Source of the DNA: G963677445 sp963677445
GTDB lineage: Bacteria > Bacteroidota > Ignavibacteria > Ignavibacteriales > Melioribacteraceae
Reading direction: 5' to 3'
DNA length: 64,000 bases
Assembly: GCA_963677445.2 (NCBI GenBank)
Contig: CAXXGF010000038.1
Coordinates: 62,001 to 126,000, forward strand
Shown here: piece after piece, positions 52,750 through 62,256 of the stretch
Layout: each line of letters starts with the position of its first letter
Numbering within the stretch: the first letter of the stretch is position 1
Notes under the pieces: generated by a model
The model's database searches: none
What the model saw: the letters and a program-made list of their open reading frames with translations, nothing else
Told to the model about the DNA's origin: nothing
Program-made: the position numbers and the translations under genes

Positions 52750-53853
52750 TCATTTCTCTAATCTTTCTTTCATTTCTTTTATTTTATCATGAAAAAGGAG
52801 CTTATCATTTGTAAGAATTTTGGAAAGAAAATTGATAACCTCCTTTTTCTCAGAATAACTACTCACAAATTCCCGCATAAATATCATGCTGAAATAATCA
52901 TCCGGATATTTTTGAATAAAGTCGAATATTTTTTTTGCTCTGCTTTCCTTCTCTTTAATGTCAATATTATCATTCTCCATGAGCTTGTAGTAATCATTAC
53001 TCATTAGTAGAATACGACTAAACTCTTTACCGAATATAGAGTTTCGAAATTTTTCACAGGTTTTTTCAAGGTTTTCATTGTAATCTGTGACATGATTATA
53101 ATTCGTATACTTTTCATCTTTTTCAGTTATCGCCAGTAAAGTATTGAATGCCTCTTTTTCAATTTCAGGGATCGGTTTAATTATAAAATCAACACTATTG
53201 GAGACAACCTCGCTTGTTCCCAAAATATATTTTACAGTGTAACTGTATTCGCCCTCAGACCAGTAGTTCCAATACGAATATACTTTTTCTATTTTGCTTA
53301 AACCTGTTTTTAAATGCTGAAGGGGACTGCGTTCAATTGTATATTCTTTGCCCGCATTAATAACAGTACCGTAATCTCCCAAACCATGGAATTTAGACTT
53401 GAAAATCTTTCCTGTTTTTTTATCAGTTATTTCCTGAAATAATCCACGTCGCAGATTTAATGTTAAAACGGTATCAGATCTATTGGAAATGTCGACTCTC
53501 ATTGTCAACATCTGCCCCTGGTAGGTTGTATCAGGAGCTAATTTTAATGAAATTGAAGATGGCAGTCTTTTTTCTTCACCAGGTATTTTTTCCCTGGGAA
53601 TAATATTTTCGGAAGGTGTAACTGAAGTCGGCGGAGTATAAAAATCTTCATCCCGGCAGACATTCATTCCACGGTCGACGAGGCCTTCACGAAAAACTTT
53701 AGTTCTATTCTTTTTGACCAGTGATTTTGTATCATCTAAAAGGTTCGCGATCTTTACTTTATTGTAAAAGTCTGAAGATACAGTTTTATTTTCTATAAAT
53801 TCCTGGGAATAGACTGCCGCGGTTATTATTAAAATTACAAATATTATTTTCAT
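52750..53853 (-). CDS. Secreted paralogue 1 of a three-copy family (beta-sandwich plus helical domain)
   Basis: A 367-residue exported protein (signal MKIIFVILIITAAVYSQ, GAGG seven bases before ATG). Residues ~60-105 carry a cassette that is nearly the same in all three tandem copies (DRGMNVCRDEDFYTPPTSVT, GEEKRLPSSISLKLAPDTTY). A beta-sandwich domain follows (LTMRVDISNRSDTVLTLNL, WNYWSEGEYSYTVKYILGTS, SVDFIIKPIPE), of the type seen in BsuPI-like proteinase-inhibitor or Ig-like modules. The C-terminal third is helical and repeat-like (KFRNSIFGKEFSRIL, FIQKYPDDYFSMIFMREFV). I do not recognise a named family. It overlaps nothing and follows copy 2 by 42 bp. Confidence 0.75.
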   Translation of the reverse strand: MKIIFVILIITAAVYSQEFIENKTVSSDFYNKVKIANLLDDTKSLVKKNRTKVFREGLVDRGMNVCRDEDFYTPPTSVTPSENIIPREKIPGEEKRLPSSISLKLAPDTTYQGQMLTMRVDISNRSDTVLTLNLRRGLFQEITDKKTGKIFKSKFHGLGDYGTVINAGKEYTIERSPLQHLKTGLSKIEKVYSYWNYWSEGEYSYTVKYILGTSEVVSNSVDFIIKPIPEIEKEAFNTLLAITEKDEKYTNYNHVTDYNENLEKTCEKFRNSIFGKEFSRILLMSNDYYKLMENDNIDIKEKESRAKKIFDFIQKYPDDYFSMIFMREFVSSYSEKKEVINFLSKILTNDKLLFHDKIKEMKERLEK

Positions 53854-53895
53854 TCCGTTAACCTCTGGTTGTATTCAGAAATGATTACCATATAA

Positions 53896-54999
53896 TTACT
53901 TATTAATTCTGTTCTTCAACTCAATTATCTTATCGCCAAACATGAGATCATGCTCAGCTAATAGTTGTGAAATAAATTTATTGACCTTATCTTTTTTTTG
54001 TTCAGAGAATACAAGTTTTCTCAATAAATGAAAACTTAAATAATCATCCGGGTAATTTTTAATATAACCGAGCATTTTATTAATTATAAGTTCTTTCTCA
54101 TTTATCTCTATATTTTCATTCTCAAAAAACCCATGATAATAATTAACCATAAAGAGAAACTGATGGAATTCTTTTTCAAAAATTGAATTTTTGTATCTTT
54201 CGCAAGTTTTTTCAAGATATTCGTCATAACCTGTTGCTGGATTATAATTAGTATATTTTTTATCCCCATTCGCGATCGCGATAAGTGTTTCAAAAGCTTC
54301 TTTTCCAGTTTCCGGAATTGGTTTGATTACAAAATCAACACTGTTTGAAACAACTTCGCTTGTTCCAAAAACGTATTTTATTGTGTAACTATATTCCCCG
54401 GCAGGCCAGTAATTCCAATAAGAATAGGGTTTTTTTATTTCACTCAGTCCTTTTTTACCCTGTTGAAGCGGGCTGCGTAATATTGTATAAAATTCCCCGG
54501 GTTGAAGCGCAATTCCATTATCTCCCAAGTCATTAAAATCTGATTTGATTATCTTCCCGGATTTTTTATCTTTTATTTCCTGTCGCAATCCTTCCCGCCT
54601 GAATATAGTTAAAACAGAGTCGGAATTATTAAAAATATCAATACGTAAAGTTATCATCTGCCCCTGGCAGGTTGTATCAGGAGATAATTTTAATGAAATT
54701 GAAGATGGCAGTCTTTTTTCTTCACCAGGTATTTTTTCCCTGGCAATTATATTTTCTGAAGTTGTAACTGAAGTCGGCGGAGTATAAAAATCTTCATCCC
54801 GGCAGACATTCATTCCACGGTCGAAGAGGCCTTCACGAAAAACTTTTGTTCTATTCTTTTTAACCAGTGATTTTGTATCACCTAAAAGGTTCGCGATCTT
54901 TACTTTTTTGTAAAAGTCTGAGAATACAGTTTTATTTTCTATAAATTCCTGGGAATAGATAGTTATGGTTATTATAATATAATAAAAAATAGTATTCAT
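53896..54999 (-). CDS. Secreted paralogue 2 of the three-copy family
   Basis: A 367-residue protein with the same layout as paralogue 1. The first ~115 codons are almost identical to it at base level, whereas the beta-sandwich and helical parts are clearly diverged. Signal sequence MNTIFYYIIITITIYSQ. The WNYWPAGEYSYTIKYVFGTS core and the helical NYPDDYLSFHLLRKLVF region are shared with both neighbours. GGGGATAATAGA precedes the ATG. Function unknown; surface or periplasmic location inferred. Confidence 0.75.
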   Translation of the reverse strand: MNTIFYYIIITITIYSQEFIENKTVFSDFYKKVKIANLLGDTKSLVKKNRTKVFREGLFDRGMNVCRDEDFYTPPTSVTTSENIIAREKIPGEEKRLPSSISLKLSPDTTCQGQMITLRIDIFNNSDSVLTIFRREGLRQEIKDKKSGKIIKSDFNDLGDNGIALQPGEFYTILRSPLQQGKKGLSEIKKPYSYWNYWPAGEYSYTIKYVFGTSEVVSNSVDFVIKPIPETGKEAFETLIAIANGDKKYTNYNPATGYDEYLEKTCERYKNSIFEKEFHQFLFMVNYYHGFFENENIEINEKELIINKMLGYIKNYPDDYLSFHLLRKLVFSEQKKDKVNKFISQLLAEHDLMFGDKIIELKNRINK

Positions 55000-55046
55000 T
55001 CTATTATCCCCATATCATTATAAATTTCACTATGCAATTATTATAT

Positions 55047-56135
55047 TTATTTTTTCATGCTATATATTATATCATAAAATAATAAATTATCTATAGATAG
55101 AAGACCCTTAACTAGAATATCTGCCTCTTCTTTATCGTTGAATTTATAAGTAAGTCCTCTTAAAATAGAAAGGCTAAATTCATCATTTGGATAGTTCTTC
55201 ACAAATTCAAATAACTTATTTATACCATATTCTTCCCCTCTAAAGCTGGTATTTTTACTATTTAGAAATATTGAATAATAGTAATGTGATAATAGTATTC
55301 GATGATATTCTTTAATGTACATAGAATTTTTGAATTTTTCGCAGTTTTTCTCCAGTTTTTCATTGTAGCCTGTTATGGGATCAAAGTCAGGAAAAATATC
55401 TTGCTCAGAGATTAAAATCAGTTTATTAAATGCTTCTCTTTCATTTTCAGGAATTGGCTTTATTATGAAGTCTATCGTATTTGAAACCGCCTCGCTTGTC
55501 CCAAAAATATATTTGACACAATAGCTGTATTCCCCCTCAGGCCAATAGTTCCAGTTGGAATATTGTTGTTTAAGTTCACTTAATCCTGGTTTAAAGTATT
55601 GCTGAGGGATACGACTAATCGTATAATATTTTGAAGGCGCAATTTCACTTCCGTGATCCCCAAAACCAAAGAATTCGTATACAAAAGTATCTCCTGTCTG
55701 TTTATTCTTAATCTCCTGATATAACTTATTTTTAAATATTGTTAATGATGAATCGGAATTATTGTGAAGATCAATCCGCATTGTCATCATCTGCCCCTGG
55801 TAGGTTGTATCAGGAGATAATTTTAATGAAATTGAAGATGGCAGTCTTTTTTCTTCACCAGGTATTTTTTCCCTGGGAATAATATTTTCGGAAGGTGTAA
55901 CTGAAGTCTGCGGAGTATAAAAATCTTCATCCCGGCAGACATTCATTCCACGGTCGACGTGGCCTTCAAGAAAATTATCAATGGGATTCAGAAATTCTTT
56001 ACTGTTTTTTGATAATGGATTACCCTTTGCCCTTACATTCGCTTCACTGAATATGGAAACAATACAGTAAGTTAAAAAAATAATGCTAAACCAGTTAGCC
56101 ATAGAAGATATTTTTTTCAAACTCATAACTTTCAT
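55047..56135 (-). CDS. Secreted paralogue 3 of the three-copy family
   Basis: A 362-residue protein and the first gene of the tandem set. Its N terminus differs from the other two (membrane/signal segment MANWFSIIFLTYCIVSIF and a different linker). The ~170-base cassette at 55790-55960 matches paralogue 1 at all but about two positions; on both sides of the cassette the sequences diverge. The remainder has the same beta-sandwich (WNYWPEGEYSYCVKYIFGTS) and helical region. AGGAG is close to the first ATG (56135); a second ATG nine bases later is also possible. Confidence 0.72.
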   Translation of the reverse strand: MKVMSLKKISSMANWFSIIFLTYCIVSIFSEANVRAKGNPLSKNSKEFLNPIDNFLEGHVDRGMNVCRDEDFYTPQTSVTPSENIIPREKIPGEEKRLPSSISLKLSPDTTYQGQMMTMRIDLHNNSDSSLTIFKNKLYQEIKNKQTGDTFVYEFFGFGDHGSEIAPSKYYTISRIPQQYFKPGLSELKQQYSNWNYWPEGEYSYCVKYIFGTSEAVSNTIDFIIKPIPENEREAFNKLILISEQDIFPDFDPITGYNEKLEKNCEKFKNSMYIKEYHRILLSHYYYSIFLNSKNTSFRGEEYGINKLFEFVKNYPNDEFSLSILRGLTYKFNDKEEADILVKGLLSIDNLLFYDIIYSMKK

Positions 56136-56243
56136 CTACTCCTGTAAATATTGAAATTAAAAATAAATTATGAATTGAAAAAATTATAATCAAGTTACTT
56201 TTTTATAACCGGTGTAATAATGCCTCTTCAACATCTTTCAAAT

Positions 56244-56272
56244 AAAAAAGGCGCCCGAAATGAGCGCCTTTT
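56244..56272 (-). terminator. Rho-independent terminator of the subtilase gene
   Basis: AAAAGGCGC/GCGCCTTTT stem around a nine-base loop; on the minus strand it is followed by TTTTTTATTTG. It lies 23 bases past the subtilase stop. Confidence 0.85.
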
Positions 56273-56294
56273 AAAATTGTACCAGGTATAAAAT

Positions 56295-59129
56295 TTATTT
56301 AAGTATCATCATCTTCCGGATGGCTGAAAAGCTGCCGGCCTCGATGCGGTAAAAATAAATTCCGCTGGAAAGGTTTTCACCGTTAAACTTAACGCTGTAT
56401 TTTCCCGGCTGCATGTTGTTTTCAACAAGGTTTGCCACCTCGCGTCCGAGGATATCAAATACCTTCAGGCTAACCTCTGTCTCTTCAATAACTGAAAAAC
56501 GGATAGTTGTTTCAGGATTAAAAGGATTGGGATAATTCTGCGAAAGTGAGTATTCCGCCGGAATTATGCCATCACCGGTTTCTTCGATTCCGGTCACGAG
56601 GGAGGAATATTTGTTTCTGGCGGCGGCGACCGCGTCCGAAACATCAGGCAGGTTATACGCGGCGGCAACAACAAAAGCTACATCAACATAATCACCCGCG
56701 GGGATGTTATATGGCCCGCCGGAAACTGCCACGGAAATGTCGGCGTCACTGATCGATGTGCTGGTCACTCCGCTGGAAAGCATGGTCCATTTTTCCTGAT
56801 CGGTGAAATCATCATAAATTTCAAATGGAGTTCCCGCGTTATCCAGTCCGTAAAATCCATAGTCTGTTGATGAAATCAAAGCTGTGGCAATATATGTGCT
56901 GTCGGGAGAATTGTCCGTGTTAAAGGCATATCCGAAATTATTTGTATTATCATAACCAACACTGTTGGCTTCATAATCAGCCTCTTCAATATCCCAGTCA
57001 AAATAGAGCCCGGCATAAAGCCCGTTTATGGGATTGTCGGAGGCGTTATACAATATGTATTTCATAACTACATAATTGTTATCTTCATCACCGCCGAAAC
57101 TGAATGTATGCAGATCGGTTCTGATTCCCAGCTTCGCTCCGCCTGCATTTTCATCATTGAAAATCGCGAAACCCTGTTCATCGGCTACCGAACCGGGAGC
57201 TGAAAGAGTAAACTGGCGAATGGTATTAAAATCATCATCGGCGAAATCGGTATTCTGACCTCTCACACAGTTAACCAGTTTGTCGGCTCCTGTGCCATAC
57301 ATAAATCCCCCCTCATAAAGCAGGTTGGGGCCATCCATATATTTGAAGCCTTCACCCTGGGTATTGTTATAATAGTCATTAAAACCGATATTTCCTTTGC
57401 TGGTAACCGTGACCCTGATATTGTTACCCGAAAGTGTGGCGTAAGATGGATTTATCATGACGGTCAGCCACTGGAAGGAGGAGTATGATCCGTCAGTGTA
57501 TGTCAATCTTAAATCCACTTCTGTATTAGTTGCGGCTCCGGAGGCTACCTGGAATGTAAAATGATTTCCTCCATTATCGAAGGCTGAGTTGGCGTTTACC
57601 GCTCCTGCCGACCATGAAGAATTCTGCAGAGTAACAGCACCCGAAGAGGTGGTTATTTCGACATTAAGCGCTGAAACAGCGTCAAGGTAGTTGAACATAT
57701 CGAGCGCTATTTCCACCTGTTCGCCCGGTTCGAGGATTCCGTCACCATCCCCCATATCAATAAATTCGGCGTCAATATAACGAACTGATTTCGACACTGT
57801 TTTGCCGAGAGTTTTGGCGGCGTTTACCCTTCCGCTTCCGAGCATATATTCATATCCGGGATTCTGTCCATCTATATTATCGCAGTTAACACGGATAAGC
57901 TCTGCAATCTGAAGCGCGTTATATGATGTGTGTTCCGACATGGCGAGTCCGGCGAGTCCGGCCACAAACGGAGCAGCCATTGACGTGCCGTTGGCCGTGG
58001 TGTAATCATCATCCTGCCAGGTTGAATAGATCATGGAGCCGGGCGCCACAACATCAAGCCAGGTGCCATAATTAGAGGCTGACCAGCGGTTGTCTGTCTG
58101 GTTGCTCGCCCCGATTGAAAGAACGCCGAAATAATCGGCGGGATAAAATTCTTCTGTCGAATTGGAATTACCTGATGACGCGACAATCAGAGCTCCCTGT
58201 TCGATGGCGTAATCAACAATATCTTTATTTGCCATCGAAAAAGGAGCGCCGCCCCAGCTTAAATTAATTACATCGGCGCCATTATCGGCCGCGTAAATAA
58301 TTCCCTGGTAACCATGTGATATCAGCGCGACTCCGGTGTTGCTTCTGATATCATCCTGCGAAGTTTTAACCGGCATAATAGTACAGCTAAAACCTATCGA
58401 CGCAACCCCCACTCCGTTATTTGTAACCGCTGAAGCGATTCCCGCGACAAGACTGCCGTGATCGGGCTGATCTTCCATAGGGTCATTATCCGGGGTTCCG
58501 GTAAGTCCGCCGAAATCCCATCCTCTGATATCATCGATATATCCGTTATTATCATCATCAATACCGGGCGAGCCGTTGGCTTCGGCGCTGTTTTCCCAGA
58601 TATTCGCCGCGAGATCGGGATGATCCCAGTCAACGCCGGTGTCATTTATGGCTATTACCACATCGCTGCTGCTGGTGCTGATCTCCCAGGCTGCCTCGGC
58701 TTCGGTGATCGCCAGGCTATACTGTGTGCTGAATTCAGGATCGTTCGGAGTGAAAAATATTTCATCCAGGTACCAGGGGCCTGCCCATTCAATCTCAGGA
58801 TTTGACTTGAGTTTGGAAGCCAGGAATTCCGCGTCATAAGGAGCGCTGAAATAAACGGTAATATATTTATCCAGTTCGGATGAACTTCTTGTGGATTTGC
58901 TTTTGTGATAGAATGATTTTTCCACCTGGTAAAAGCTGTATCTTTCCCCTTTTTCGGCGAGAAAACCGGGCATCTGTACAAAATCACCCTGCGCGGCTTT
59001 TAGTTTAATTATCAATCTGTCTGAAAAATAATATTTTCCATTTTTTTCTGTAATATTAGCTGCCAGTGTCATACCGGCGAACAGGAGAATCATGAAGAGA
59101 ATATTTGCCTTCAAATGAAAAAGTTTCAT
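56295..59129 (-). CDS. Secreted subtilisin-like serine protease (S8) with T9SS sorting domain
   Basis: A 944-residue exoprotease. Signal peptide, a pro-domain (about 30-120, YFSDRLIIKLK), then the S8 domain with Asp163 (VIAINDTGVDWDHPDL), His224 (DHGSLVAGIAS), oxyanion Asn321 (IVASSGNS) and Ser383 (NGTSMAAPFVAGLAG). The His motif is HGSLVAG rather than the usual HGTHVAG. A large beta-rich region follows, with a CARDB-like first part (DGDGILEPGEQVEIALDMFN), and the chain ends in the sorting domain YSLSQNYPNPFNPETTIRFS and SSGIYFYRIEAGSFSAIRKM. It is probably sorted by type IX secretion to the surface. GAGG lies five bases before the ATG. Confidence 0.93.
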   Translation of the reverse strand: MKLFHLKANILFMILLFAGMTLAANITEKNGKYYFSDRLIIKLKAAQGDFVQMPGFLAEKGERYSFYQVEKSFYHKSKSTRSSSELDKYITVYFSAPYDAEFLASKLKSNPEIEWAGPWYLDEIFFTPNDPEFSTQYSLAITEAEAAWEISTSSSDVVIAINDTGVDWDHPDLAANIWENSAEANGSPGIDDDNNGYIDDIRGWDFGGLTGTPDNDPMEDQPDHGSLVAGIASAVTNNGVGVASIGFSCTIMPVKTSQDDIRSNTGVALISHGYQGIIYAADNGADVINLSWGGAPFSMANKDIVDYAIEQGALIVASSGNSNSTEEFYPADYFGVLSIGASNQTDNRWSASNYGTWLDVVAPGSMIYSTWQDDDYTTANGTSMAAPFVAGLAGLAMSEHTSYNALQIAELIRVNCDNIDGQNPGYEYMLGSGRVNAAKTLGKTVSKSVRYIDAEFIDMGDGDGILEPGEQVEIALDMFNYLDAVSALNVEITTSSGAVTLQNSSWSAGAVNANSAFDNGGNHFTFQVASGAATNTEVDLRLTYTDGSYSSFQWLTVMINPSYATLSGNNIRVTVTSKGNIGFNDYYNNTQGEGFKYMDGPNLLYEGGFMYGTGADKLVNCVRGQNTDFADDDFNTIRQFTLSAPGSVADEQGFAIFNDENAGGAKLGIRTDLHTFSFGGDEDNNYVVMKYILYNASDNPINGLYAGLYFDWDIEEADYEANSVGYDNTNNFGYAFNTDNSPDSTYIATALISSTDYGFYGLDNAGTPFEIYDDFTDQEKWTMLSSGVTSTSISDADISVAVSGGPYNIPAGDYVDVAFVVAAAYNLPDVSDAVAAARNKYSSLVTGIEETGDGIIPAEYSLSQNYPNPFNPETTIRFSVIEETEVSLKVFDILGREVANLVENNMQPGKYSVKFNGENLSSGIYFYRIEAGSFSAIRKMMILK

Positions 59130-59274
59130 GAAAACCTCGTTTTTGTTGGGATTATTTAACGGTAATATAAATAATTAAATGAAAAAATAACAATACCAAA
59201 TCATTCTCCTGTGGTTTATAACACAGAGTTACGGAAAAATTTTCCGGAATATCACCTGAGAGGAATTAGGAATC

Positions 59275-59386
59275 AGGCTCTTATCACCACACTACCGCCA
59301 ACATGTTGAGGATAATCCAAGGGAGCAAAATTTGTCAAAAAGCCCGCAAATAACATGTTGCCGATAGTCAGGCCGCGATTCTAAAT
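59275..59386 (-). repeat. 111-bp intergenic repeat, inverted copy
   Basis: The reverse complement of 9548-9658 with about 95 percent identity by eye. Both AACATGTT palindromes are kept. This copy abuts directly a TCGTAC-rich repeat (from 59386). It lies in the 711-bp gap 59130-59840 upstream of the subtilase gene. Confidence 0.85.
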
Positions 59387-59460
59387 ACGTACTCGTTCTC
59401 GTAATCGTACTTCGTACTCGTCTTTTCAAAACGCTCAGGTTATTCGAGAACGATTACGAT
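59386..59460. repeat. TCGTAC-rich dispersed repeat, copy C (partial)
   Basis: TACGTACTCGTTCTCGTAAT, CGTACTTCGTACTCGTCTTT, CGCTCAGGTTATTCGAGAAC and GATTACGAT match the first ~75 bases of copy A (9103). The tail seen in copies A and B is missing. Bases 59461-59840 hold only an A15 tract (near 59553), AT-rich TTGTTAA repeats (59796-59821) and no gene. Confidence 0.75.
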
Positions 59461-59840
59461 TTTTTCTGAATTTCCTTTTTGTTTTGGCTCTGCCAGCTTG
59501 AGAATTGGGAATTGATTTTGATTAGTACTGCAAACTCAAATCTTTTTCACTGAAAAAAAAAAAAAAACGCCATTCCGAAATTTTTTATTTTGTGTAATAG
59601 AGCTTCACGAGGCAGGCCGGAATCCCGGGGGCTGAGTGGATAGGAATCCCCGCTGCTGATTCCTATCCCGCCATCCTGTGGCTGATAAACTCAACCGTCG
59701 TTTTATGTTTATCAAAAACTCAGTCATTTTACACAAAAATTTGCGGCAAACGGATTAATTATCAATTGTACATTATCAAATATCAATTTCTTTTCAATTG
59801 TTAATTGTTAATTGTTAATTGAGATTTGGTTGCTGAAAAA

Positions 59841-60308
59841 TTATACCTGGTTCCAGGCCCAGATTCCATCCCTTGTTTCTTTGGGCACAGGATTGCCAGT
59901 CTGCTTTAATGTCAGGATAATATTTCCCCTGTGATGCGCCTCGTGCGAAATAAAATAACCAAGCATGGGAATAACTCCCCTCTTAAATCCTTTGATTTTA
60001 TAACCATCTTCAATGCCTTTGTTGAACCAGAGAGAATATGCCCTTCCCGATTCCTGAAATCTTGCGATCAGTAATTCTTTTGATATTTCGCCTTCACGGT
60101 CTATGTCTGTCTGTCCCGGCAGAAGTTCTTTGGCGAATTTTTCCAGCCGCCATAACCGAAGGTTGTGAAGATGGGCAAACTGAAGAGCCACCGTTCTCCC
60201 TCCTCTTTTTGAGAGTGTTGAGTTAAATCCCGCATCGGTGATTGATTCTATGAGTTTTATGTTTACACGGTTATTAATTTCCCAAGTTTCGATTATCTGG
60301 TTATCCAT
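59841..60308 (-). CDS. DinB-like metal-binding four-helix protein
   Basis: A 155-residue DinB/YfiT-fold protein. The metal-ligand histidines appear as QFAHLHNLRLWR (first helix end) and the SHEAHHRGNI pair in the third helix, matching the His-triad of DinB-like enzymes. WxxxxxxxGPVPKETRDG-like residues end the chain (NPVPKETRDGIWAW). Members include thiol-dependent S-transferases and uncharacterised stress proteins; the substrate is unknown. It is a single gene, between a repeat-rich gap and the large hairpin array. Confidence 0.8.
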   Translation of the reverse strand: MDNQIIETWEINNRVNIKLIESITDAGFNSTLSKRGGRTVALQFAHLHNLRLWRLEKFAKELLPGQTDIDREGEISKELLIARFQESGRAYSLWFNKGIEDGYKIKGFKRGVIPMLGYFISHEAHHRGNIILTLKQTGNPVPKETRDGIWAWNQV

Positions 60309-60384
60309 GTGGTTCCTTTCATATCTTTATATGTTTTGAAAACCGATAATTCTTAAAGGAAGTTTAATATTATTATACCCGCTC

Positions 60385-61613
60385 TTTGGGCTAAAGCCCG
60401 TTTGGGTGTGGTAGCTCCGGAATCCCCGCCGTGAACGGCGGGGTTATTCTTGAATTCTTCTGTTCCCAATAACCACGGACTTTAGGCCGTGGATCTGTCG
60501 TACGCCAAAAACAGTTAATTGGCTTTAGCCAAAAGTTCTGCCTGGGGATTCTCTCTATCTCACGCGAGACGTGATCACTGAATTACTCTCTTACGGTTTC
60601 TCCCGCTTTTCATCCCGTTTTCTGCTTTGCCTGACTGTCTCTTTGGGCTAAAGCCCGGTTTCTTGGGTGGCGCATCCAGTCCCCGCCGTGAACGACGGGG
60701 TTATTAGAAATTCTCCCTTTTTTAATAACCACGGACTTTAGGCCGTGGATCCGTCGCTTTCCAGAAATTGTTAATTGGCTTTAGCCAAAAGTTCTGTCTG
60801 GGGATACTCTCCATCTCACGCGAGACGTGATCACTGAAGTACTCTCTCCCGGTTTCTCCTGCTTTTCATCCCGTTTTCTGCTTTGCCTGATCATCTCTTT
60901 GGGCTAAAGCCCGGTTTCTTGGGTGACGCATCCAGTCCCCGCCGTGAACGACGGGGTTATTCCTTGTTTCCTGTGAAATTACTTCACTCTGTGATCCCGA
61001 AACTCAATAACCACGGACTTTAGGCCGTGGATTTGTCGAATGCTTAAAACAGTTAATGGGCTTTAGCCAAAAGTTCTGTCCGGGGATACTCTCTATCTCA
61101 TGCGATGCCTGATCACAGAAGTACTCTCTTCCGGTTTCTCCCGCTTCACATCGGATTTTCTGCTTTGCCTGATCATCTCTTTGGGCTAAAGCCGTTTGGG
61201 TGAGGTAGCCCCGGAATCCCCGCCGTGAACGGCGGGGTTATTCTTGAATTCTTCTGTTCCCAATAACCACGGACTTTAGGCCGTGGACCCTGCATGAGCA
61301 CAAAACAGTTAATTGGCTTTAGCCAAAAGTTCTGTCTGGGGATACTCTCCATCTCACGCGAGACCTGATCACTGAAGTACTCTCTTACGGTTTCTCCTGC
61401 TTCACTTCGGTTTTTCTGCTTTGCCTGACATTCTCTTTGGGCTAAAGCCCGGTATTTCTTTGGGAGGCTGTCCAGTCCCACGCCGTCAACGGCGGGGTTA
61501 TTCCTTGTCTCCGGTGAAATTATTTCACCCCGGGATTCCGAAACTTAATAACCACGGACTTTAGGCCGTGGATTTGTCGAATGCTTAAAACAGTTAATGG
61601 GCTTTAGCCCAAA
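60385..61613. repeat. Composite hairpin-repeat array 2, left half (five units)
   Basis: Five direct units with first hairpins starting at 60424, 60681, 60937, 61218 and about 61477 (spacings 257, 256, 281, 259). Each has TTTGGGCTAAAGCCC, a ~25-bp spacer, CCCCGCCGTGAACGRCGGGG plus TTATT, a loop of one of three types, AATAA then CCACGGACTTTAGGCCGTGG, and TTGGCTTTAGCCAA. A ~130-bp spacer with TCTCACGCGAGACGTGATCA separates units. The block opens with TTTGGGCTAAAGCCC and closes with GGGCTTTAGCCCAAA, right before the transposase gene. Frames read across it are not genes. Confidence 0.92.
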
Positions 61614-61724
61614 AAGCCGCTGTAGATAAAATTTCCAATTCGACACTTGCATTATCCCTGTATATCTTGTATCTTGAGCTTGAACAATCATATAATAATA
61701 GCAGCACAAAATGAGGACGATCTA

Positions 61725-62159
61725 ATGCCATACGTTAATATTCTTGTTCATCTGGTGTTTGGTACGAAAAACAATTTCCCATTCCTGAAAAATGATATCA
61801 AAAGAAAAATTATTGATCATATTATTGAAAACTCTCACAAAAAGGAAATATTTATTCTTGCTATTAATGGCGCGGAAAATCACCTGCACTGCCTGATTAG
61901 TATGGGGAAAAAACAATCCATCGCTCAAATTGCAAATCTGATTAAAGGGGAGTCTTCATTCTGGGTCAACAAAAATAATATCACTCCTGCGTATTTTAAC
62001 TGGGCTGAAGAATATTATGCCGCCTCAATAAGCGATTCAGCAAAAAAAGAAGTAAAAAAATATATTTCTAACCAGGAAGAACATCACAGGAAAAAAACTT
62101 TTGCCGAGGAGTGTGAGATATTCCTGAAAGAATATGGGTTTGAAGTGATTTCATCCTGA
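61725..62159 (+). CDS. IS200/IS605-type Y1 HUH transposase inside the hairpin array (REP-associated candidate)
   Basis: A 144-residue Transposase_17/TnpA-type protein. I start at the ATG at 61725, which has GAGG seven bases before it, rather than at the longer frame from 61647. Motifs: VNILVHLVFGTKNNFPFL at the N terminus, the HUH pair in NHLHCLI (His53, His55), AQIANLIKGESSFWVNK, FNWAEEYYAASIS, and catalytic Tyr113 in KKYISNQEEHH. These enzymes cut and join single-stranded DNA at hairpins. There is no TnpB next to it. Five array units flank it on each side, so the hairpins are its likely substrates, as in REP-associated (RAYT) systems. Confidence 0.9.
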   Translation: MPYVNILVHLVFGTKNNFPFLKNDIKRKIIDHIIENSHKKEIFILAINGAENHLHCLISMGKKQSIAQIANLIKGESSFWVNKNNITPAYFNWAEEYYAASISDSAKKEVKKYISNQEEHHRKKTFAEECEIFLKEYGFEVISS

Positions 62160-62256
62160 AAATGTAAGTTATAAATCCATTTATCTGACCTAAATGAGGT
62201 ATCGTAAAAATCAGTCTCAGGTTTTATTTACTGAGATATAATATGCAATCCCGCTC

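Noticed and set aside
52556..52753. 65-codon minus-strand frame before the tandem paralogues
   Set aside because: Its C-terminal half is the translated TCGTAC repeat (arginine/valine-rich), and it has no ribosome-binding site or domain.
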